NCBI RefSeq assembly: GCF_002095395.1
Contig: NZ_MJEI01000107.1
Location: 248,001 to 312,000 of the forward strand
Direction of reading: 5' to 3'
Length of the DNA: 64,000 nt
Source of the DNA: Williamsia sp. 1135
Lineage (GTDB): Bacteria; Actinomycetota; Actinomycetes; Mycobacteriales; Mycobacteriaceae
The notes below the pieces were generated by a model, which was given only the letters and a program-made list of their open reading frames with translations, was not told the DNA's origin and searched no databases. Both the position numbers and the translations under genes were made by a program. Below, piece after piece: positions 20,872 to 32,534 of the stretch (its first letter is position 1; the number at the start of each line of letters is the position of its first letter).

Positions 20872-22899
20872 GTGGCTGACCCGTCGACGTACCGCCCGGC
20901 TCCGGGGAGCATTCCCACCGAGCCCGGCGTCTACAAGTTCAGGGACGTCCATCGGCGGGTGATCTACGTCGGGAAGGCGAAGAGTCTGCGATCGCGGCTG
21001 ACGTCGTATTTCGCCGATCTGACGTCGCTGCATCCGCGGACGCGGCAGATGGTGACGACGGCGGCGTCGGTCGAGTGGACGGTGGTCTCGACCGAGGTCG
21101 AGGCGTTGCAGCTCGAGTACAACTGGATCAAGGAGTTCGATCCACGTTTCAATGTCCGGTATCGCGACGACAAGAGTTACCCGATGCTCGCGGTCACGAT
21201 GGCCGAGGAGTATCCCCGGTTGTTCGTCTATCGCGGTCCACGGCGCAAGGGTGTCCGGTATTTCGGTCCGTACGCGCATGCCTGGGCCATCCGGGAGACG
21301 CTCGATCTGTTGACCAGGGTATTCCCGGCCCGCACATGTTCCAACGGTGTTTTTAAGCGGCACAGGCAAATTGACCGGCCATGTCTGCTCGGGTACATCG
21401 ACAAGTGCGCGGCGCCGTGTATCGGCCGCGTCAGCGCCGAGGAACACCGGGTCATCGTCGAAGACTTCTGTGATTTCCTCGCCGGGCGCACCGACCGGAT
21501 GATCAACAATCTGCAGTCTCAGATGGAGAAGGCATCCACTGCCCTCGACTTCGAGCGCGCGGCTCGTCTCCGCGACGACATCGGGGCGCTACGAAGGGCG
21601 CTGGAGCGGCAATCGGTGGTGCTCGGCGACGGGACCGACGCCGACCTCGTCGCAATGGATGGGGACGATCTCGAGGTCTCTGTCCAGGTCTTCCACGTGC
21701 GCGGTGGTCGCGTTCTGGGTCAACGGGGCTGGATCGTCGAGAAGTCGGGCGATGACGACATGGCCGATCAGGTGGGGCAGTTCCTGACCCAGTTCTACGG
21801 CGAGCAGGTGGAGCAGGCCGCGTCCGTGTCGATGGAGGACGGTCACGCGTCGTCGGACCCGGTTCCGCGTGAGGTTCTCGTCCAGGCGTTACCCCCGAAC
21901 GTCGGCGAAGTGCGCGAATGGCTTTCGGGTCTGCGCGGGAGCAATGTCGATCTACGGATCCCGCAACGCGGCGACAAGAAGTCGCTGATGGAGACGGTTG
22001 CACGGAATGCGTCCGGCGCGCTCGCGCAACACAAGCTCAAGCGGGCCGGAGATCTCACGACCCGGTCGGCGGCCTTGACCGAGATCCAGGACACCCTCGG
22101 CCTCGACACCGCACCGTTGCGTATCGAGTGCATCGACATCTCCCATGTACAGGGCACCGATGTCGTCGCCTCGCTGGTCGTGTTCGAGGACGGGTTGCCC
22201 CGCAAGTCCGACTACCGGCACTACGCGATCCGGGAGGCCGCCGGTGACGGCCACTCTGACGACGTCGCGTCCATCGCCGAGGTCACCCGTCGCCGGTTCC
22301 TACGGCACCGCGCGGACCTCGCAGAAAGCTCGGCCGTGGTGATCCCGCCGCCCCTCGCCGACGCGAGCGGGGGAGACCTCGCGCCCGAAGCGGCGATCGA
22401 CCCGAAAACGGGTAGGCCGCGGAAGTTCGCCTATCCGCCGAACCTGTTCGTGGTCGACGGCGGCGCCCCGCAGGTGCACGCTGCTGCAGCGGTCCTCGAC
22501 GAGCTCAACATCACCGATGTCGCGGTCGTCGGGCTGGCGAAGCGGCTAGAAGAAGTCTGGGTACCCGGCGACGATGACCCGGTCATCTTTCCTCGCACCA
22601 GCGAGGCGTTGTTCCTGCTGCAGCGTGTGCGGGACGAAGCGCATCGTTTCGCGATCAGTTTTCACCGCAGCAAGCGCAGTAAGCGGATGACCGCCTCGGC
22701 GCTCGACGGGGTCCCGGGACTGGGCAGTACCCGCAGGTCCGCGCTTGTCGCGCATTTCGGTTCGGTCGCGAACTTGCGGCAGGCGACCATCGAGCAGATC
22801 GCGGAGGTGCCGGGAATCGGGCAAATGACCGCAAAAGCGGTACAGGAGGCACTTGTCGAACATAATCAGGACAGCGAGAAGACGGGACCCACCAGGTGA
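20872..22899 (+). CDS. uvrC: Excinuclease ABC subunit C
   Basis: UvrC makes both incisions in nucleotide excision repair. The 675-residue protein has an N-terminal GIY-YIG nuclease ([24 protein letters not shown], residues about 15-45) and the cysteine region [20 protein letters not shown]. Next come the UVR domain binding UvrB ([20 protein letters not shown], about 211-230), an RNase H-like second nuclease ([27 protein letters not shown]) and C-terminal helix-hairpin-helix repeats ([29 protein letters not shown]). The GTG at 20872 gives the usual actinobacterial start ([20 protein letters not shown]) and fits the -10 box; a TTG at 20848 is less likely. The stop overlaps rapZ as GTGA. Confidence 0.96.
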   Translation: MADPSTYRPAPGSIPTEPGVYKFRDVHRRVIYVGKAKSLRSRLTSYFADLTSLHPRTRQMVTTAASVEWTVVSTEVEALQLEYNWIKEFDPRFNVRYRDDKSYPMLAVTMAEEYPRLFVYRGPRRKGVRYFGPYAHAWAIRETLDLLTRVFPARTCSNGVFKRHRQIDRPCLLGYIDKCAAPCIGRVSAEEHRVIVEDFCDFLAGRTDRMINNLQSQMEKASTALDFERAARLRDDIGALRRALERQSVVLGDGTDADLVAMDGDDLEVSVQVFHVRGGRVLGQRGWIVEKSGDDDMADQVGQFLTQFYGEQVEQAASVSMEDGHASSDPVPREVLVQALPPNVGEVREWLSGLRGSNVDLRIPQRGDKKSLMETVARNASGALAQHKLKRAGDLTTRSAALTEIQDTLGLDTAPLRIECIDISHVQGTDVVASLVVFEDGLPRKSDYRHYAIREAAGDGHSDDVASIAEVTRRRFLRHRADLAESSAVVIPPPLADASGGDLAPEAAIDPKTGRPRKFAYPPNLFVVDGGAPQVHAAAAVLDELNITDVAVVGLAKRLEEVWVPGDDDPVIFPRTSEALFLLQRVRDEAHRFAISFHRSKRSKRMTASALDGVPGLGSTRRSALVAHFGSVANLRQATIEQIAEVPGIGQMTAKAVQEALVEHNQDSEKTGPTR

Positions 22900-23810
22900 G
22901 CGAAACCCAGGCCGGCGCGGAGCGCGCGGGCGCCGGACGGCCAGAGGTGTTGTTGGTCACCGGACTTTCCGGGGCGGGCAGCAGCACCGTGGCGAACCTG
23001 CTCGAGGACGCCGGGTGGTATGTGGCCGACAACGTCCCGCATACCCTCATCGGTTCGATGGTCGATGTGGCCCGCAAGGAGAATTCGACGATCTCCCGGT
23101 TGGCTCTGGTGATGCGCATCCAGGGGGACTCCTACGCCGCCGCCCTCGATGTGCTGCGCACAGAACTCGACGCGGCCGGCATTCACCCCAAGGTGGTGTT
23201 CATCGAGGCCTCGGAACAGGTTCTGGTGCAGCGCTTCGAGCAGGTGCGCCGGCGTCACCCGTTGCAGGGCAACGGGACTCTGATCTCGGCGATAGCCGCC
23301 GAGAGGACGATGCTCGCGGCGGTCAAGGAACGCGCCGACCTCGTCGTCGACACCTCCGGGCTCTCGGTTCAGCGGCTCCGGGTGATCATCGAGGGCGCCT
23401 ATGCCAGTGCCTCCGTTGCCGACGTGAGTGTCGTGGTGGAGTCGTTCGGTTTCAAGTACGGACTCCCGATCGATGCGGACATGGTGGCCGACGTCCGGTT
23501 CCTGCCCAATCCCTACTGGATCCCGGAACTGCGGGACCACGACGGTCTCGAGGAACCGGTCCGGGACTACGTGCTCGGGCAAGAGGGGGCAGGGGAGTTC
23601 CTCGACAAGTACGAGCAGATTCTCCGACTGGTCGGTGCCGGGTACCGCCGGGAGGGCAAGCGCTACATGACGGTGGCCATCGGCTGTACCGGCGGAAAGC
23701 ACCGCAGTGTCGCGATGAGTGAAGAACTGGCGGCCCGGCTCTCGCGCACCGGTCCCGACTCAGACGCCTTCTCTGTGCGCGTGGCCCATCGCGATCTGGG
23801 GCGCGAATGA
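22896..23810 (+). CDS. rapZ: RapZ/YvcJ-family protein with altered P-loop
   Basis: Family members are nucleotide-binding proteins; in E. coli RapZ is an adaptor in small-RNA control of amino-sugar synthesis. This 304-residue protein has the P-loop-like GLSGAGSST at residues 23-31, where the essential Walker lysine is Ser29. It also shows [20 protein letters not shown] (about 190-209), [15 protein letters not shown] and the C-terminal [13 protein letters not shown]. My memory of mycobacterial Rv1421 is that it also lacks this lysine, so nucleotide binding may differ in the group. It sits in the conserved, 4-base-overlapping chain uvrC-rapZ-cuvA-whiA. Confidence 0.92.
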   Translation: MSETQAGAERAGAGRPEVLLVTGLSGAGSSTVANLLEDAGWYVADNVPHTLIGSMVDVARKENSTISRLALVMRIQGDSYAAALDVLRTELDAAGIHPKVVFIEASEQVLVQRFEQVRRRHPLQGNGTLISAIAAERTMLAAVKERADLVVDTSGLSVQRLRVIIEGAYASASVADVSVVVESFGFKYGLPIDADMVADVRFLPNPYWIPELRDHDGLEEPVRDYVLGQEGAGEFLDKYEQILRLVGAGYRREGKRYMTVAIGCTGGKHRSVAMSEELAARLSRTGPDSDAFSVRVAHRDLGRE

Positions 23811-24874
23811 GTGGCACCGATCCGGCGATCGTCGCCCTCGGAGGTGGACACGGTCTCTACGCGACGCTGACCGCGATGCGCCGGCTGAGCGATGACGTCA
23901 CAGCCATCGTCACCGTCGCCGATGACGGGGGCTCGTCCGGGCGACTGCGAGCGGAGTTGGGCATCCTCCCACCCGGTGATCTGCGGATGGCGATCGCGGC
24001 TCTGCTGTCGGCCACCGATCCCGATCCGGAGAGGTCCGCGACCGGCCCGGGTTCGCGTCCCCCGCGGGAGTGGGCGACCTTGCTGCAACACCGTTTCGGC
24101 GGTCAGGGTGCGCTCGCGGGGCATCCTGTGGGCAACCTGTTGCTGGCGGGGCTGACCGAGGTCACCGGCGACGCTGTCGAAGCGCTCGAGATGATCACCG
24201 CGCTGTTCGGGGTGCGGGGGCGAGTCCTGCCCATGTCCGCGACGGCTCTGACGATCGAGGCGGACGTCTCGGGGCTCGAGGCGGATCCGCGGATCAGCAG
24301 ACCGATCCGTGGGCAGGTCGCGGTTGCGACGACCCCGGGAAAGGTGCGTCGTGTCCGCTTGTCACCGGACGATCCGCCCGCGTGCGCGCAGGCCGTCGAC
24401 GCGATCGACAACGCCGACGTGGTGGTGCTCGGCCCGGGCTCGTGGTTCTCGAGTGTGATCCCACATGTGCTCGTCCCGGCGCAGTTGGCGGCCCTCAAAC
24501 GTACCAGGGCCCGCAAGATCCTCATCGTCAATCTTGCTCCCGAACCTGGTGAGACAGCAGGGTTTTCGGTGGAGCGCCATCTTCATGTGCTCTTTGCCCA
24601 CGCTGACGATTTCCGGGTGGACCACGTCGTCGTCGACTCGGGTTCGGTTCCCGTCGGACGTGAGCGCGAGCACGTCGAACGGGCCGCTGCGCAGTTCGGG
24701 GCCACCCTGCACGATGGTGAGCTCGCCGTTCCCGGGACGCACACCCACGACCCGGGAAGGGTCGCCGCCCTGATCGGAAGGCTGTGCGATAGTAAAGCCT
24801 CAAGTTACCGATCGACAGTCGGGCAATCTGCATCTGAAACATCCAATGAAGGGGACGACGTCGAGTGGCGATGA
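23807..24874 (+). CDS. cuvA: Gluconeogenesis factor/CuvA (YvcK family)
   Basis: YvcK-family proteins bind UDP-sugars and are needed for normal cell wall synthesis on gluconeogenic carbon; the mycobacterial member is CuvA. The 355-residue protein begins with the CofD-like nucleotide-binding loop [18 protein letters not shown] and [12 protein letters not shown] (residues about 7-45), then [13 protein letters not shown] (about 106) and [16 protein letters not shown]. It overlaps rapZ by ATGA and whiA by 10 bases. Confidence 0.93.
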   Translation: MSGTDPAIVALGGGHGLYATLTAMRRLSDDVTAIVTVADDGGSSGRLRAELGILPPGDLRMAIAALLSATDPDPERSATGPGSRPPREWATLLQHRFGGQGALAGHPVGNLLLAGLTEVTGDAVEALEMITALFGVRGRVLPMSATALTIEADVSGLEADPRISRPIRGQVAVATTPGKVRRVRLSPDDPPACAQAVDAIDNADVVVLGPGSWFSSVIPHVLVPAQLAALKRTRARKILIVNLAPEPGETAGFSVERHLHVLFAHADDFRVDHVVVDSGSVPVGREREHVERAAAQFGATLHDGELAVPGTHTHDPGRVAALIGRLCDSKASSYRSTVGQSASETSNEGDDVEWR

Positions 24875-25848
24875 CATCCGCGGTCAAAGACGAACTGAGT
24901 CGTCTGGCGGTGACCCAGGTGAGCAGCCGCAAGGCAGAGGTGTCGGCGTTGCTCCGGTTCGCGGGTGGGCTGCACATCGTCGCAGGCCGGGTCGTGGTCG
25001 AAGCCGAGGTCGACCTCGGCAACGTCGCCCGCCGGCTGCGTCGGGAGATCTTCGAGTTGTACGGCTACAACTCCGAGGTACACGTGCTCAGTGCGGGCGG
25101 CATCCGCAAGAGCGCGCGGTACATCGTCCGCGTCACCAAGGACGGCGAAGCGCTGGCGCGGCAGACGGGTCTGCTCGACATGCGTGGTCGTCCCGTGCGC
25201 GGGTTGCCCGCGCAGGTCGTCGGCGGCAGCGTCGGTGACGCCGAAGCTGCCTGGCGGGGCGCGTTTCTCGCACACGGGTCGCTGACAGAGCCCGGACGGT
25301 CCTCGGCGCTGGAGGTCAGCTGCCCCGGTCCGGAGGCCGCGTTGGCCCTGGTCGGCGCAGCCCGCCGGCTGGGCGTCACGGCCAAAGCTCGTGAGGTCCG
25401 CGGGGCGGACCGCGTGGTCATCCGCGACGGTGAGGCCATCGGCGCCTTGCTCACCCGGATGGGCGCTCAGGACACCAGGCTCACCTGGGAAGAGCGACGC
25501 ATGCGCCGTGAGGTCCGGGCGACGGCGAATCGGCTGGCCAACTTCGACGACGCAAACCTGCGCAGGTCGGCCCGAGCCGCGGTCGCGGCCGCCGCACGAG
25601 TCGAGCGCGCGCTGGAGATCCTGGGCGACCAGGTCCCGGACCACCTGATCACGGCAGGCCAGTTGCGGATCACACACAGGCAGGCCTCTCTGGAGGAACT
25701 CGGCCAGCTCGCTGACCCGCCGATGACCAAAGACGCTGTCGCCGGGCGAATCCGCCGGCTGCTCTCGATGGCCGACAAGAAGGCGCGAACCGACGGGATC
25801 CCCGACACGGAATCGGCGGTCACCGCCGATCTGCTCGACGACGACTGA
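24865..25848 (+). CDS. whiA: WhiA sporulation/cell-division regulator
   Basis: WhiA is a DNA-binding protein related to LAGLIDADG homing endonucleases, fused to a helix-turn-helix; in Streptomyces it works with WhiB in sporulation septation, and in other actinobacteria in division control. The 327-residue protein has the LAGLIDADG-like half-sites ([37 protein letters not shown]) and a C-terminal HTH ([31 protein letters not shown]). The GTG at 24865 gives [14 protein letters not shown], the usual start. It overlaps cuvA by 10 bases. Confidence 0.96.
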   Translation: MAMTSAVKDELSRLAVTQVSSRKAEVSALLRFAGGLHIVAGRVVVEAEVDLGNVARRLRREIFELYGYNSEVHVLSAGGIRKSARYIVRVTKDGEALARQTGLLDMRGRPVRGLPAQVVGGSVGDAEAAWRGAFLAHGSLTEPGRSSALEVSCPGPEAALALVGAARRLGVTAKAREVRGADRVVIRDGEAIGALLTRMGAQDTRLTWEERRMRREVRATANRLANFDDANLRRSARAAVAAAARVERALEILGDQVPDHLITAGQLRITHRQASLEELGQLADPPMTKDAVAGRIRRLLSMADKKARTDGIPDTESAVTADLLDDD

Positions 25849-25946
25849 CGTTCGAGGGCGATGTCGCTCCCCGGCTTGTCGCAACATCGACGGGTGGGGT
25901 CAGGCCACGGAGTCGGACCGGGCGTGCCTGGTCCGAGGCCGACGAC

Positions 25947-27032
<1,086 letters not shown>

Positions 27033-27087
27033 CACAACCAGTTCGAGTAGACCCTGACCCTTCGAGCGCCGGGAGACGACGCGCCTG

Positions 27088-28305
27088 ATGACCACCTCGG
27101 TACCCACCCTCGCTGATCTGCTCGCGACCGGAGTGGAAGGACGGACCGTTCTGGTCCGATCCGACCTCAACGTTCCGCTGGACGGCTCCACCATCACCGA
27201 CGCAGGCCGCATCCTGGCCTCGGTGCCCACCATCAAGACGCTGTCCGATGCAGGCGCGAAGGTCATCGTGACCGCGCATCTGGGACGTCCGAAAGGCGCT
27301 CCGGATCCGGCCTTCTCACTGGCCCCGGTCGCTGAGCGGCTCGGTGCCGAGCTGGGCCGCAACGTCCAGCTGGCCACCGACGTGGTGGGCGGCGACGCCC
27401 TTGCGCGCTCGGAGGGTCTGACCGACGGTGACGTGATGATGGTGGAGAACGTGCGGTTCGATCCGCGCGAGACCTCCAAGGACGCGGCCGAGCGGGAGAA
27501 GCTGGCCAAGGCGCTGGTGGAACTGACCGGTGACGAAGGCGCGTTCGTCTCGGATGGGTTCGGGGTGGTCCACCGCGAGCAGGCGTCGGTGTACGACGTG
27601 GCAAAGCTTTTGCCGCACTACGCCGGTGGCCTGGTCGCGGCCGAGGTCGAGGTTCTCGCGAAGCTCACCACGGATACGGCACGCCCATACGCAGTGGTGC
27701 TCGGTGGTTCCAAGGTCTCCGACAAGATCGGTGTCATCGAGGCGCTGGCGCCGAAGGTCGACACCCTGGTCATCGGCGGCGGGATGGCGTTCACGTTCCT
27801 GGCGGCCAACGGCTTGTCGGTGGGTTCGTCGCTGCTGCAGGAAGATCAGATCGAGACCTGCAAATCTCTGCTCGAGCGGTTCGGCGACGTCATCCACCTG
27901 CCGATCGATGTTGTGGTGGCCGACAAGTTCGCCGCTGATGCCGAGGCGAAGGTGGTGTCGTCCGCGGAGATCCCTGACGGTTGGATGGGTCTCGACATCG
28001 GGCCGGAAGCGGTGAAGCGATTCGCGGCCGTGCTCGGTGAGGCGAAGACCGTGTTCTGGAACGGTCCGGCCGGCGTCTTCGAGTTCGAGAAGTTCGCTGC
28101 CGGTACGAAGGGCTTGGCCGAAGCGATCATCGGCGCCACCGAGGGTGGCGCTTTCTCGGTGGTCGGCGGCGGCGACAGTGCCGCGGCCGTGCGCACACTC
28201 GGTCTGCCCGAGGATGGTTTCTCTCACATCTCCACCGGTGGCGGAGCCTCCCTCGAGTACCTCGAGGGCAAAGAACTTCCCGGACTGAAGGTATTGGAGA
28301 GCTGA
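27088..28305 (+). CDS. pgk: Phosphoglycerate kinase
   Basis: Transfers the phosphate of 1,3-bisphosphoglycerate to ADP. The 405-residue protein shows [13 protein letters not shown] (residues about 20-32), [11 protein letters not shown] (about 65), [24 protein letters not shown], the hinge region [15 protein letters not shown] and the C-terminal nucleotide loop [15 protein letters not shown] with [14 protein letters not shown]. It starts 55 bases after gap; tpiA begins one base after its stop. Confidence 0.97.
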   Translation: MTTSVPTLADLLATGVEGRTVLVRSDLNVPLDGSTITDAGRILASVPTIKTLSDAGAKVIVTAHLGRPKGAPDPAFSLAPVAERLGAELGRNVQLATDVVGGDALARSEGLTDGDVMMVENVRFDPRETSKDAAEREKLAKALVELTGDEGAFVSDGFGVVHREQASVYDVAKLLPHYAGGLVAAEVEVLAKLTTDTARPYAVVLGGSKVSDKIGVIEALAPKVDTLVIGGGMAFTFLAANGLSVGSSLLQEDQIETCKSLLERFGDVIHLPIDVVVADKFAADAEAKVVSSAEIPDGWMGLDIGPEAVKRFAAVLGEAKTVFWNGPAGVFEFEKFAAGTKGLAEAIIGATEGGAFSVVGGGDSAAAVRTLGLPEDGFSHISTGGGASLEYLEGKELPGLKVLES

Positions 28306-28306
28306 G

Positions 28307-29095
28307 ATGGCCACCCGTAAACCGCTGATCGCGGGCAACTGGAAGATGAACCTGAACCACCTCGAGGCCATCGGTCTGGTGCAGAAGATCGCATTTGCGT
28401 TGCCCACCAAATACTTCGACAAGGTCGACGTCACGGTGATCCCACCGTTCACGGACATCCGCAGCGTGCAGACCGTCGTGGACGGTGACAAGCTGCTGCT
28501 CACCTACGGCGCACAGGATCTTTCGGCGCACGATTCCGGTGCGTACACCGGGGAGATCAGCGGGGCGTTCCTCGCGAAGCTCGGCTGCACGTTCGTCGTC
28601 GTAGGGCATTCCGAGCGTCGCACCCTGCACGCCGAGACCGACGACGTGGTGCTGGCCAAGACCAAGGCCGCACTGAAGTACGAGTTGACGCCGATCGTAT
28701 GTGTCGGTGAGGGGCTGGAGATCCGTGAGGCGGGCGATCACGTCGCCTACAACATCGCGCAACTCAAGGGGTCCCTCGCCGGATTGAGCGCTGACGAGAT
28801 CTCCAAGGTCGTCATCGCCTACGAGCCGGTCTGGGCCATCGGCACCGGCCGCGTCGCCAGTGCCTCCGATGCGCAGGAGGTGTGTGCAGCTCTGCGTACG
28901 ACACTCGCCGAACTCGCCGATCAGAAGATCGCCGATTCGGTGCGCGTGCTCTATGGCGGTTCGGTCAACGCCAAGAACGTGGGCGAGATCGTCGGCCAGA
29001 CCGACGTCGACGGCGCGCTCGTCGGCGGTGCCTCACTCAAGTCGGACGAGTTCGCCACCCTGTCGGCCATCGCCGCCGGCGGACCGCTGCCCTGA
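28307..29095 (+). CDS. tpiA: Triosephosphate isomerase
   Basis: Interconverts dihydroxyacetone phosphate and glyceraldehyde 3-phosphate. It is a 262-residue TIM barrel with GNWKMNLNH (Lys13 region), the catalytic His in VVGHSERR (about 101), the catalytic Glu loop [13 protein letters not shown] (about 168-180) and the phosphate loops YGGSVNAKN and VGGASL. It is the last gene of the gap-pgk-tpiA unit; a dispersed hairpin repeat follows its stop. Confidence 0.97.
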   Translation: MATRKPLIAGNWKMNLNHLEAIGLVQKIAFALPTKYFDKVDVTVIPPFTDIRSVQTVVDGDKLLLTYGAQDLSAHDSGAYTGEISGAFLAKLGCTFVVVGHSERRTLHAETDDVVLAKTKAALKYELTPIVCVGEGLEIREAGDHVAYNIAQLKGSLAGLSADEISKVVIAYEPVWAIGTGRVASASDAQEVCAALRTTLAELADQKIADSVRVLYGGSVNAKNVGEIVGQTDVDGALVGGASLKSDEFATLSAIAAGGPLP

Positions 29096-29100
29096 TCTCC

Positions 29101-29165
29101 CGATTTTGGTGGCTTTTGGCGAGCAAAACCGCAGGTCACGCTCACCAAAAGCCACCATTTCGGAG
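29101..29165. repeat. Dispersed intergenic hairpin repeat, copy A
   Basis: Left arm TGGTGGCTTTTGGCGAGC (29107-29124) pairs with right arm GCTCACCAAAAGCCACCA (29140-29157), 18 bp with one C-A mismatch. The loop contains CCGCAGGTC (29129-29137). A second copy in opposite orientation lies at 62754-62815 with the same loop core and flanking CTCCCG. It follows tpiA, so a terminator or transcript-end role is possible, but no T-run follows. Confidence 0.85.
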
Positions 29166-29265
29166 ACAAAGCGAAGCGAAGCTCGACCATATTTCCGGGT
29201 TTCCGGTGCGGCCGGTACAGTGGTAGATCGGCCGTTCGAACAAAACTTATGATAGGAAACGACAC

Positions 29266-29499
29266 GTGAAGCTTGCCCTGGACATCGGACTCGTGGTCAC
29301 CAGCGTGTTGCTGATCGTCTTGGTGCTGCTTCACCGCGGCAAGGGCGGCGGCCTGTCGTCGCTGTTCGGCGGCGGCGTGCAGTCCAGTCTGTCCGGTTCG
29401 AGTGTCGTCGAGCGCAACCTCGACCGACTGACAGTCTTCGTCGGCGTGATCTGGACCATCTTCATCCTCGGTATCGGCCTGGACATCAAGCTCTCGTAA
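29266..29499 (+). CDS. secG: Preprotein translocase subunit SecG
   Basis: Small membrane subunit of the SecYEG channel, 77 residues with two helices (LALDIGLVVTSVLLIVLVLL and LDRLTVFVGVIWTIFILGIG) flanking the conserved cytoplasmic loop HRGKGGGLSSLFGGGVQSSL. The GTG at 29266 has AGGAAA 6 bases upstream of the spacer. A TATGAT -10-like box lies at 29248-29253. The neighbours tpiA and ppc match the usual actinobacterial arrangement. Confidence 0.95.
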   Translation: MKLALDIGLVVTSVLLIVLVLLHRGKGGGLSSLFGGGVQSSLSGSSVVERNLDRLTVFVGVIWTIFILGIGLDIKLS

Positions 29500-29550
29500 C
29501 ACCTTCGACCAACGTCGATTGTCGAGATGCGCCGGCACCGGGCTGGCATA

Positions 29551-29556
29551 GATACT
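29551..29556 (+). promoter_or_regulatory. -10 element GATACT for a leaderless ppc mRNA
   Basis: GATACT ends 6 bases before the GTG at 29563, matching the leaderless spacing seen elsewhere in the window. It decides the ppc start over an in-frame ATG at 29527. Confidence 0.45.
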
Positions 29557-29562
29557 GAGCGG

Positions 29563-32367
29563 GTGACTGACAAGCGCCCCGCTGTGCCCCGTCCGGAAGC
29601 CGGCAGCACCGACAGACAACTGACCGAACCGCTACGCGAGGACATTCGTCTGCTGGGCGGCATCCTCGGACAGATCGTCCGCAAACACGCCGGCGAGGAC
29701 ACCTTCGAACTCGTCGAGAAGGCCAGGGTCGAATCCTTCCGGATCCGTCGTTCTGAGATCGATCGCACCGAACTCGAGAGCCTGTTCCGCGACATCGACA
29801 TCTCCGAGGCCATCTCGGTGATCCGGGCATTCAGCCATTTCGCTCTGCTCGCGAACCTCGCCGAAGACATCCACAGAGAACGGCGCCGCGCGATCCACGT
29901 CCGCGCGGGCGACCCGCCGCAGGACTCCACGCTCGCGGCCACATACGCCAAACTTGCAGCTGCGGGTCTGCGCGACGAGCAGGTCGGCGCGGCTCTCTCC
30001 GACGCCACTGTGGTCCCGGTGATCACCGCACATCCCACCGAGACCCGGCGCCGAACGGTGTTCGAGGTGCAGCGTCGGATCACCGACCTGATGCGGTTCG
30101 CCGGGCGCACGGAATTGACGCCCGCCGAACGAAACGAGGTCGACAAAGCGCTGAACCGGCAGGTGCTCACGCTCTGGGAGACCGCGCTGATCCGTCTCGA
30201 GCGCCTCCAGATCCAAGACGAGATCGAGGTGGGACTCCGCTACTACGACGCCGGGTTCTTCGAGGTGATCCCACGCGTCAACGCCGAGCTCCGGGCCTGG
30301 CTCCAGGAGCACTACCCGGCTGCCGGCATCGCCGACGATCCCATGCTGCGGATGGGCTCGTGGATCGGCGGGGACCGGGACGGCAATCCGTTTGTGACCG
30401 GTGAGATAGTCGGCATGGCAACCAGGCGGGCGGCGGAAACCGCGGTCTCACACCATCTCTCCGAACTGGCGACACTGGCGCAAGAACTCAGCCTGACGTC
30501 GCGACTGACCGAGGTCGGCGACGAAGTGTTCGCGCTCGGCGGTGTGCAACGCGGTGAGACCGAGGGTGACGAGCCGTACCGGCAGGCGCTGCGCGCCATC
30601 CGGGCGCGACTGGCGGCGACCGCAGGCGAATTGTTCGGGGACAGATTTGTCGCGGTCAACGACGGGGGATACCCGAAAGATGGCGCGGCGACCTACACCG
30701 ACGCCACCGAGTTCCTCGCAGATCTCGATGTGATCGACGAGTCCCTGCGCTCGAACGGCGACGACGAACTCGCCGACGATCGGCTGCTGACCCTCCGAGA
30801 GGCCGTGCGGGCATTCGGGTTCCACCTTTCCGGTCTGGACATGCGCCAGAACTCCGAGACCCACGAAGAAGTGGTTGCGGAGTTGCTGGCCTGGGCCGGT
30901 GTGCACTCGGACTACCTCTCGCTGGGGGAGGCCGAGCGAGTGGAGTTGCTCACCGCCGAATTGAGCAACAGACGCCCGCTGACCGGGCCGGGGGCCGACC
31001 TCTCCGACCTCGCGCACAAGGAACTCGACATCGTTCGCGCCGCGGCGGCGGCGGTCGCGGCGTACGGACCGCAGGCGGTCCCCAACTACATCATCAGTAT
31101 GTGCACATCCGTGAGCGACCTCTTCGAGGCGATGGTGCTGCTGAAGGAGGCGGGCCTGTTCGATCCTGGGTCGTCGGACACCGCACCGAGTTCGTCGGTG
31201 AGAGTGGTGCCGTTGTTCGAGACCATCGAGGATCTGCAGCAGGGCGCTGCGACACTGCTCGCCGCCCTCGACATCCCCCTCTACCGTTCGCTCATCGACG
31301 CGCAGGAGGGGATCCAGGAGGTCATGCTCGGGTATTCCGATTCCAACAAGGACGGCGGGTACCTGGCGGCGAACTGGGCGCTGTACAGGGCTGAGCTGGA
31401 TCTCGTCGACGCCGCCAAGAAAGCCGGCATCCGGTTGCGACTGTTCCATGGTCGCGGCGGAACGGTCGGTCGCGGTGGCGGCCCGAGTTACGACGCGATC
31501 CTGGCGCAGCCTCCGGGCGCCGTTCAGGGTTCGCTGCGGATCACCGAGCAGGGCGAGGTCATCGCAGCCAAGTATGCAGAACCGGTGGTCGCACGGCGGA
31601 ACCTGGAAACCCTTCTCGCGGCGACCATCGAGTCGTCGTTGCTGGACACGGAGGGCCTCGGTGCCGAGGCCGAGGCGGCCTACACCGTGCTCGACGAACT
31701 CGCCGCACTGGCGCGTGCGGCTTACAGCGAACTGGTGCATGAGACGCCGGGATTCGTCGAGTACTTCGTGAACTCCACTCCGTTGTCGGAGATCGGGTCG
31801 CTCAACATCGGCAGCCGCCCCGCCTCGCGTAAGCAAACAGAGAAGATCTCGGATCTGCGGGCGATCCCCTGGGTCTTGTCCTGGTCGCAGGCCCGGGTCA
31901 TGTTGCCGGGCTGGTACGGCACCGGCGCGGCTTTCGAGCAATGGGTCGACGGCGACGACGACCGGCTCGCGACCTTGACCGACTATTACAACAGGTGGCC
32001 GTTCTTCCGCACCGTCATGTCCAACATGGCGCAGGTGATGGCGAAGTCCGACCTCGGCCTCGCTGAGCGCTATTCGCGTCTCGTTCCCGACGAGGCGTTG
32101 CGCGAGAAGGTTTTCGGGATGATCACCGCCGAGCACGATCGCACGACCTCGATGTACTTCAAGATCACGGGAACCGATGATCTCCTTGCCGACAACGCGG
32201 CGCTCAAGCGCTCGGTCTTCAACCGCTTCCCGTATCTCGAGCCGTTGAATCACCTGCAGGTCGAGTTGCTACGCCGCTACCGCGGTGGGGACGATTCGGA
32301 TCTGGTGCGTCGCGGTATCCAGCTCACCATGAACGGACTCGCAACGGCACTACGCAACAGCGGGTAG
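29563..32367 (+). CDS. ppc: Phosphoenolpyruvate carboxylase
   Basis: Carboxylates PEP to oxaloacetate, replenishing the TCA cycle. The 934-residue protein has the catalytic His in [14 protein letters not shown] (about 153-166), [35 protein letters not shown], the glycine loop [28 protein letters not shown] and the C-terminal carboxyl tail ...LRNSG. I chose the GTG at 29563, which follows a -10 box and gives a family-like N-terminus; an ATG at 29527 would add 12 residues and lies upstream of that box. It is flanked by secG and a strong terminator. A carboxylase next to lower glycolysis genes is common in corynebacteria. Confidence 0.95.
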   Translation: MTDKRPAVPRPEAGSTDRQLTEPLREDIRLLGGILGQIVRKHAGEDTFELVEKARVESFRIRRSEIDRTELESLFRDIDISEAISVIRAFSHFALLANLAEDIHRERRRAIHVRAGDPPQDSTLAATYAKLAAAGLRDEQVGAALSDATVVPVITAHPTETRRRTVFEVQRRITDLMRFAGRTELTPAERNEVDKALNRQVLTLWETALIRLERLQIQDEIEVGLRYYDAGFFEVIPRVNAELRAWLQEHYPAAGIADDPMLRMGSWIGGDRDGNPFVTGEIVGMATRRAAETAVSHHLSELATLAQELSLTSRLTEVGDEVFALGGVQRGETEGDEPYRQALRAIRARLAATAGELFGDRFVAVNDGGYPKDGAATYTDATEFLADLDVIDESLRSNGDDELADDRLLTLREAVRAFGFHLSGLDMRQNSETHEEVVAELLAWAGVHSDYLSLGEAERVELLTAELSNRRPLTGPGADLSDLAHKELDIVRAAAAAVAAYGPQAVPNYIISMCTSVSDLFEAMVLLKEAGLFDPGSSDTAPSSSVRVVPLFETIEDLQQGAATLLAALDIPLYRSLIDAQEGIQEVMLGYSDSNKDGGYLAANWALYRAELDLVDAAKKAGIRLRLFHGRGGTVGRGGGPSYDAILAQPPGAVQGSLRITEQGEVIAAKYAEPVVARRNLETLLAATIESSLLDTEGLGAEAEAAYTVLDELAALARAAYSELVHETPGFVEYFVNSTPLSEIGSLNIGSRPASRKQTEKISDLRAIPWVLSWSQARVMLPGWYGTGAAFEQWVDGDDDRLATLTDYYNRWPFFRTVMSNMAQVMAKSDLGLAERYSRLVPDEALREKVFGMITAEHDRTTSMYFKITGTDDLLADNAALKRSVFNRFPYLEPLNHLQVELLRRYRGGDDSDLVRRGIQLTMNGLATALRNSG

Positions 32368-32379
32368 TCGACACAGAAG

Positions 32380-32440
32380 CACACCGTTCGGTCACATGCA
32401 CCTGTTGCAACGGGTGCATGTGACCGAACGGTGTGTTTTT
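32380..32440 (+). terminator. Intrinsic terminator of ppc
   Basis: A perfect 23-bp inverted repeat: left arm from 32380 (CACACCGTTCGGTCACATGC...) and right arm ending at 32435 (...GTGACCGAACGGTGTG), closed by a 10-base, itself self-complementary centre (TGTTGCAACG), then TTTTT (32436-32440). It sits 12 bases after the ppc stop. Very stable; it could also act as a palindromic binding site. Confidence 0.9.
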
Positions 32441-32534
32441 GTGCGGGGATGGCAACCGGGCCGTGATGAGGTATGTTCGAGTTCTGCGAGACGGTTCTCC
32501 ATTTTCGTCTCACTGGAACCGAACAGGAGTCTGG

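Noticed and set aside
29101-29165. Reading hairpin copy A as an ordinary intrinsic terminator
   Set aside because: The stem is long but has no following T-run, and the loop core is conserved with copy B, which fits a dispersed repeat better.
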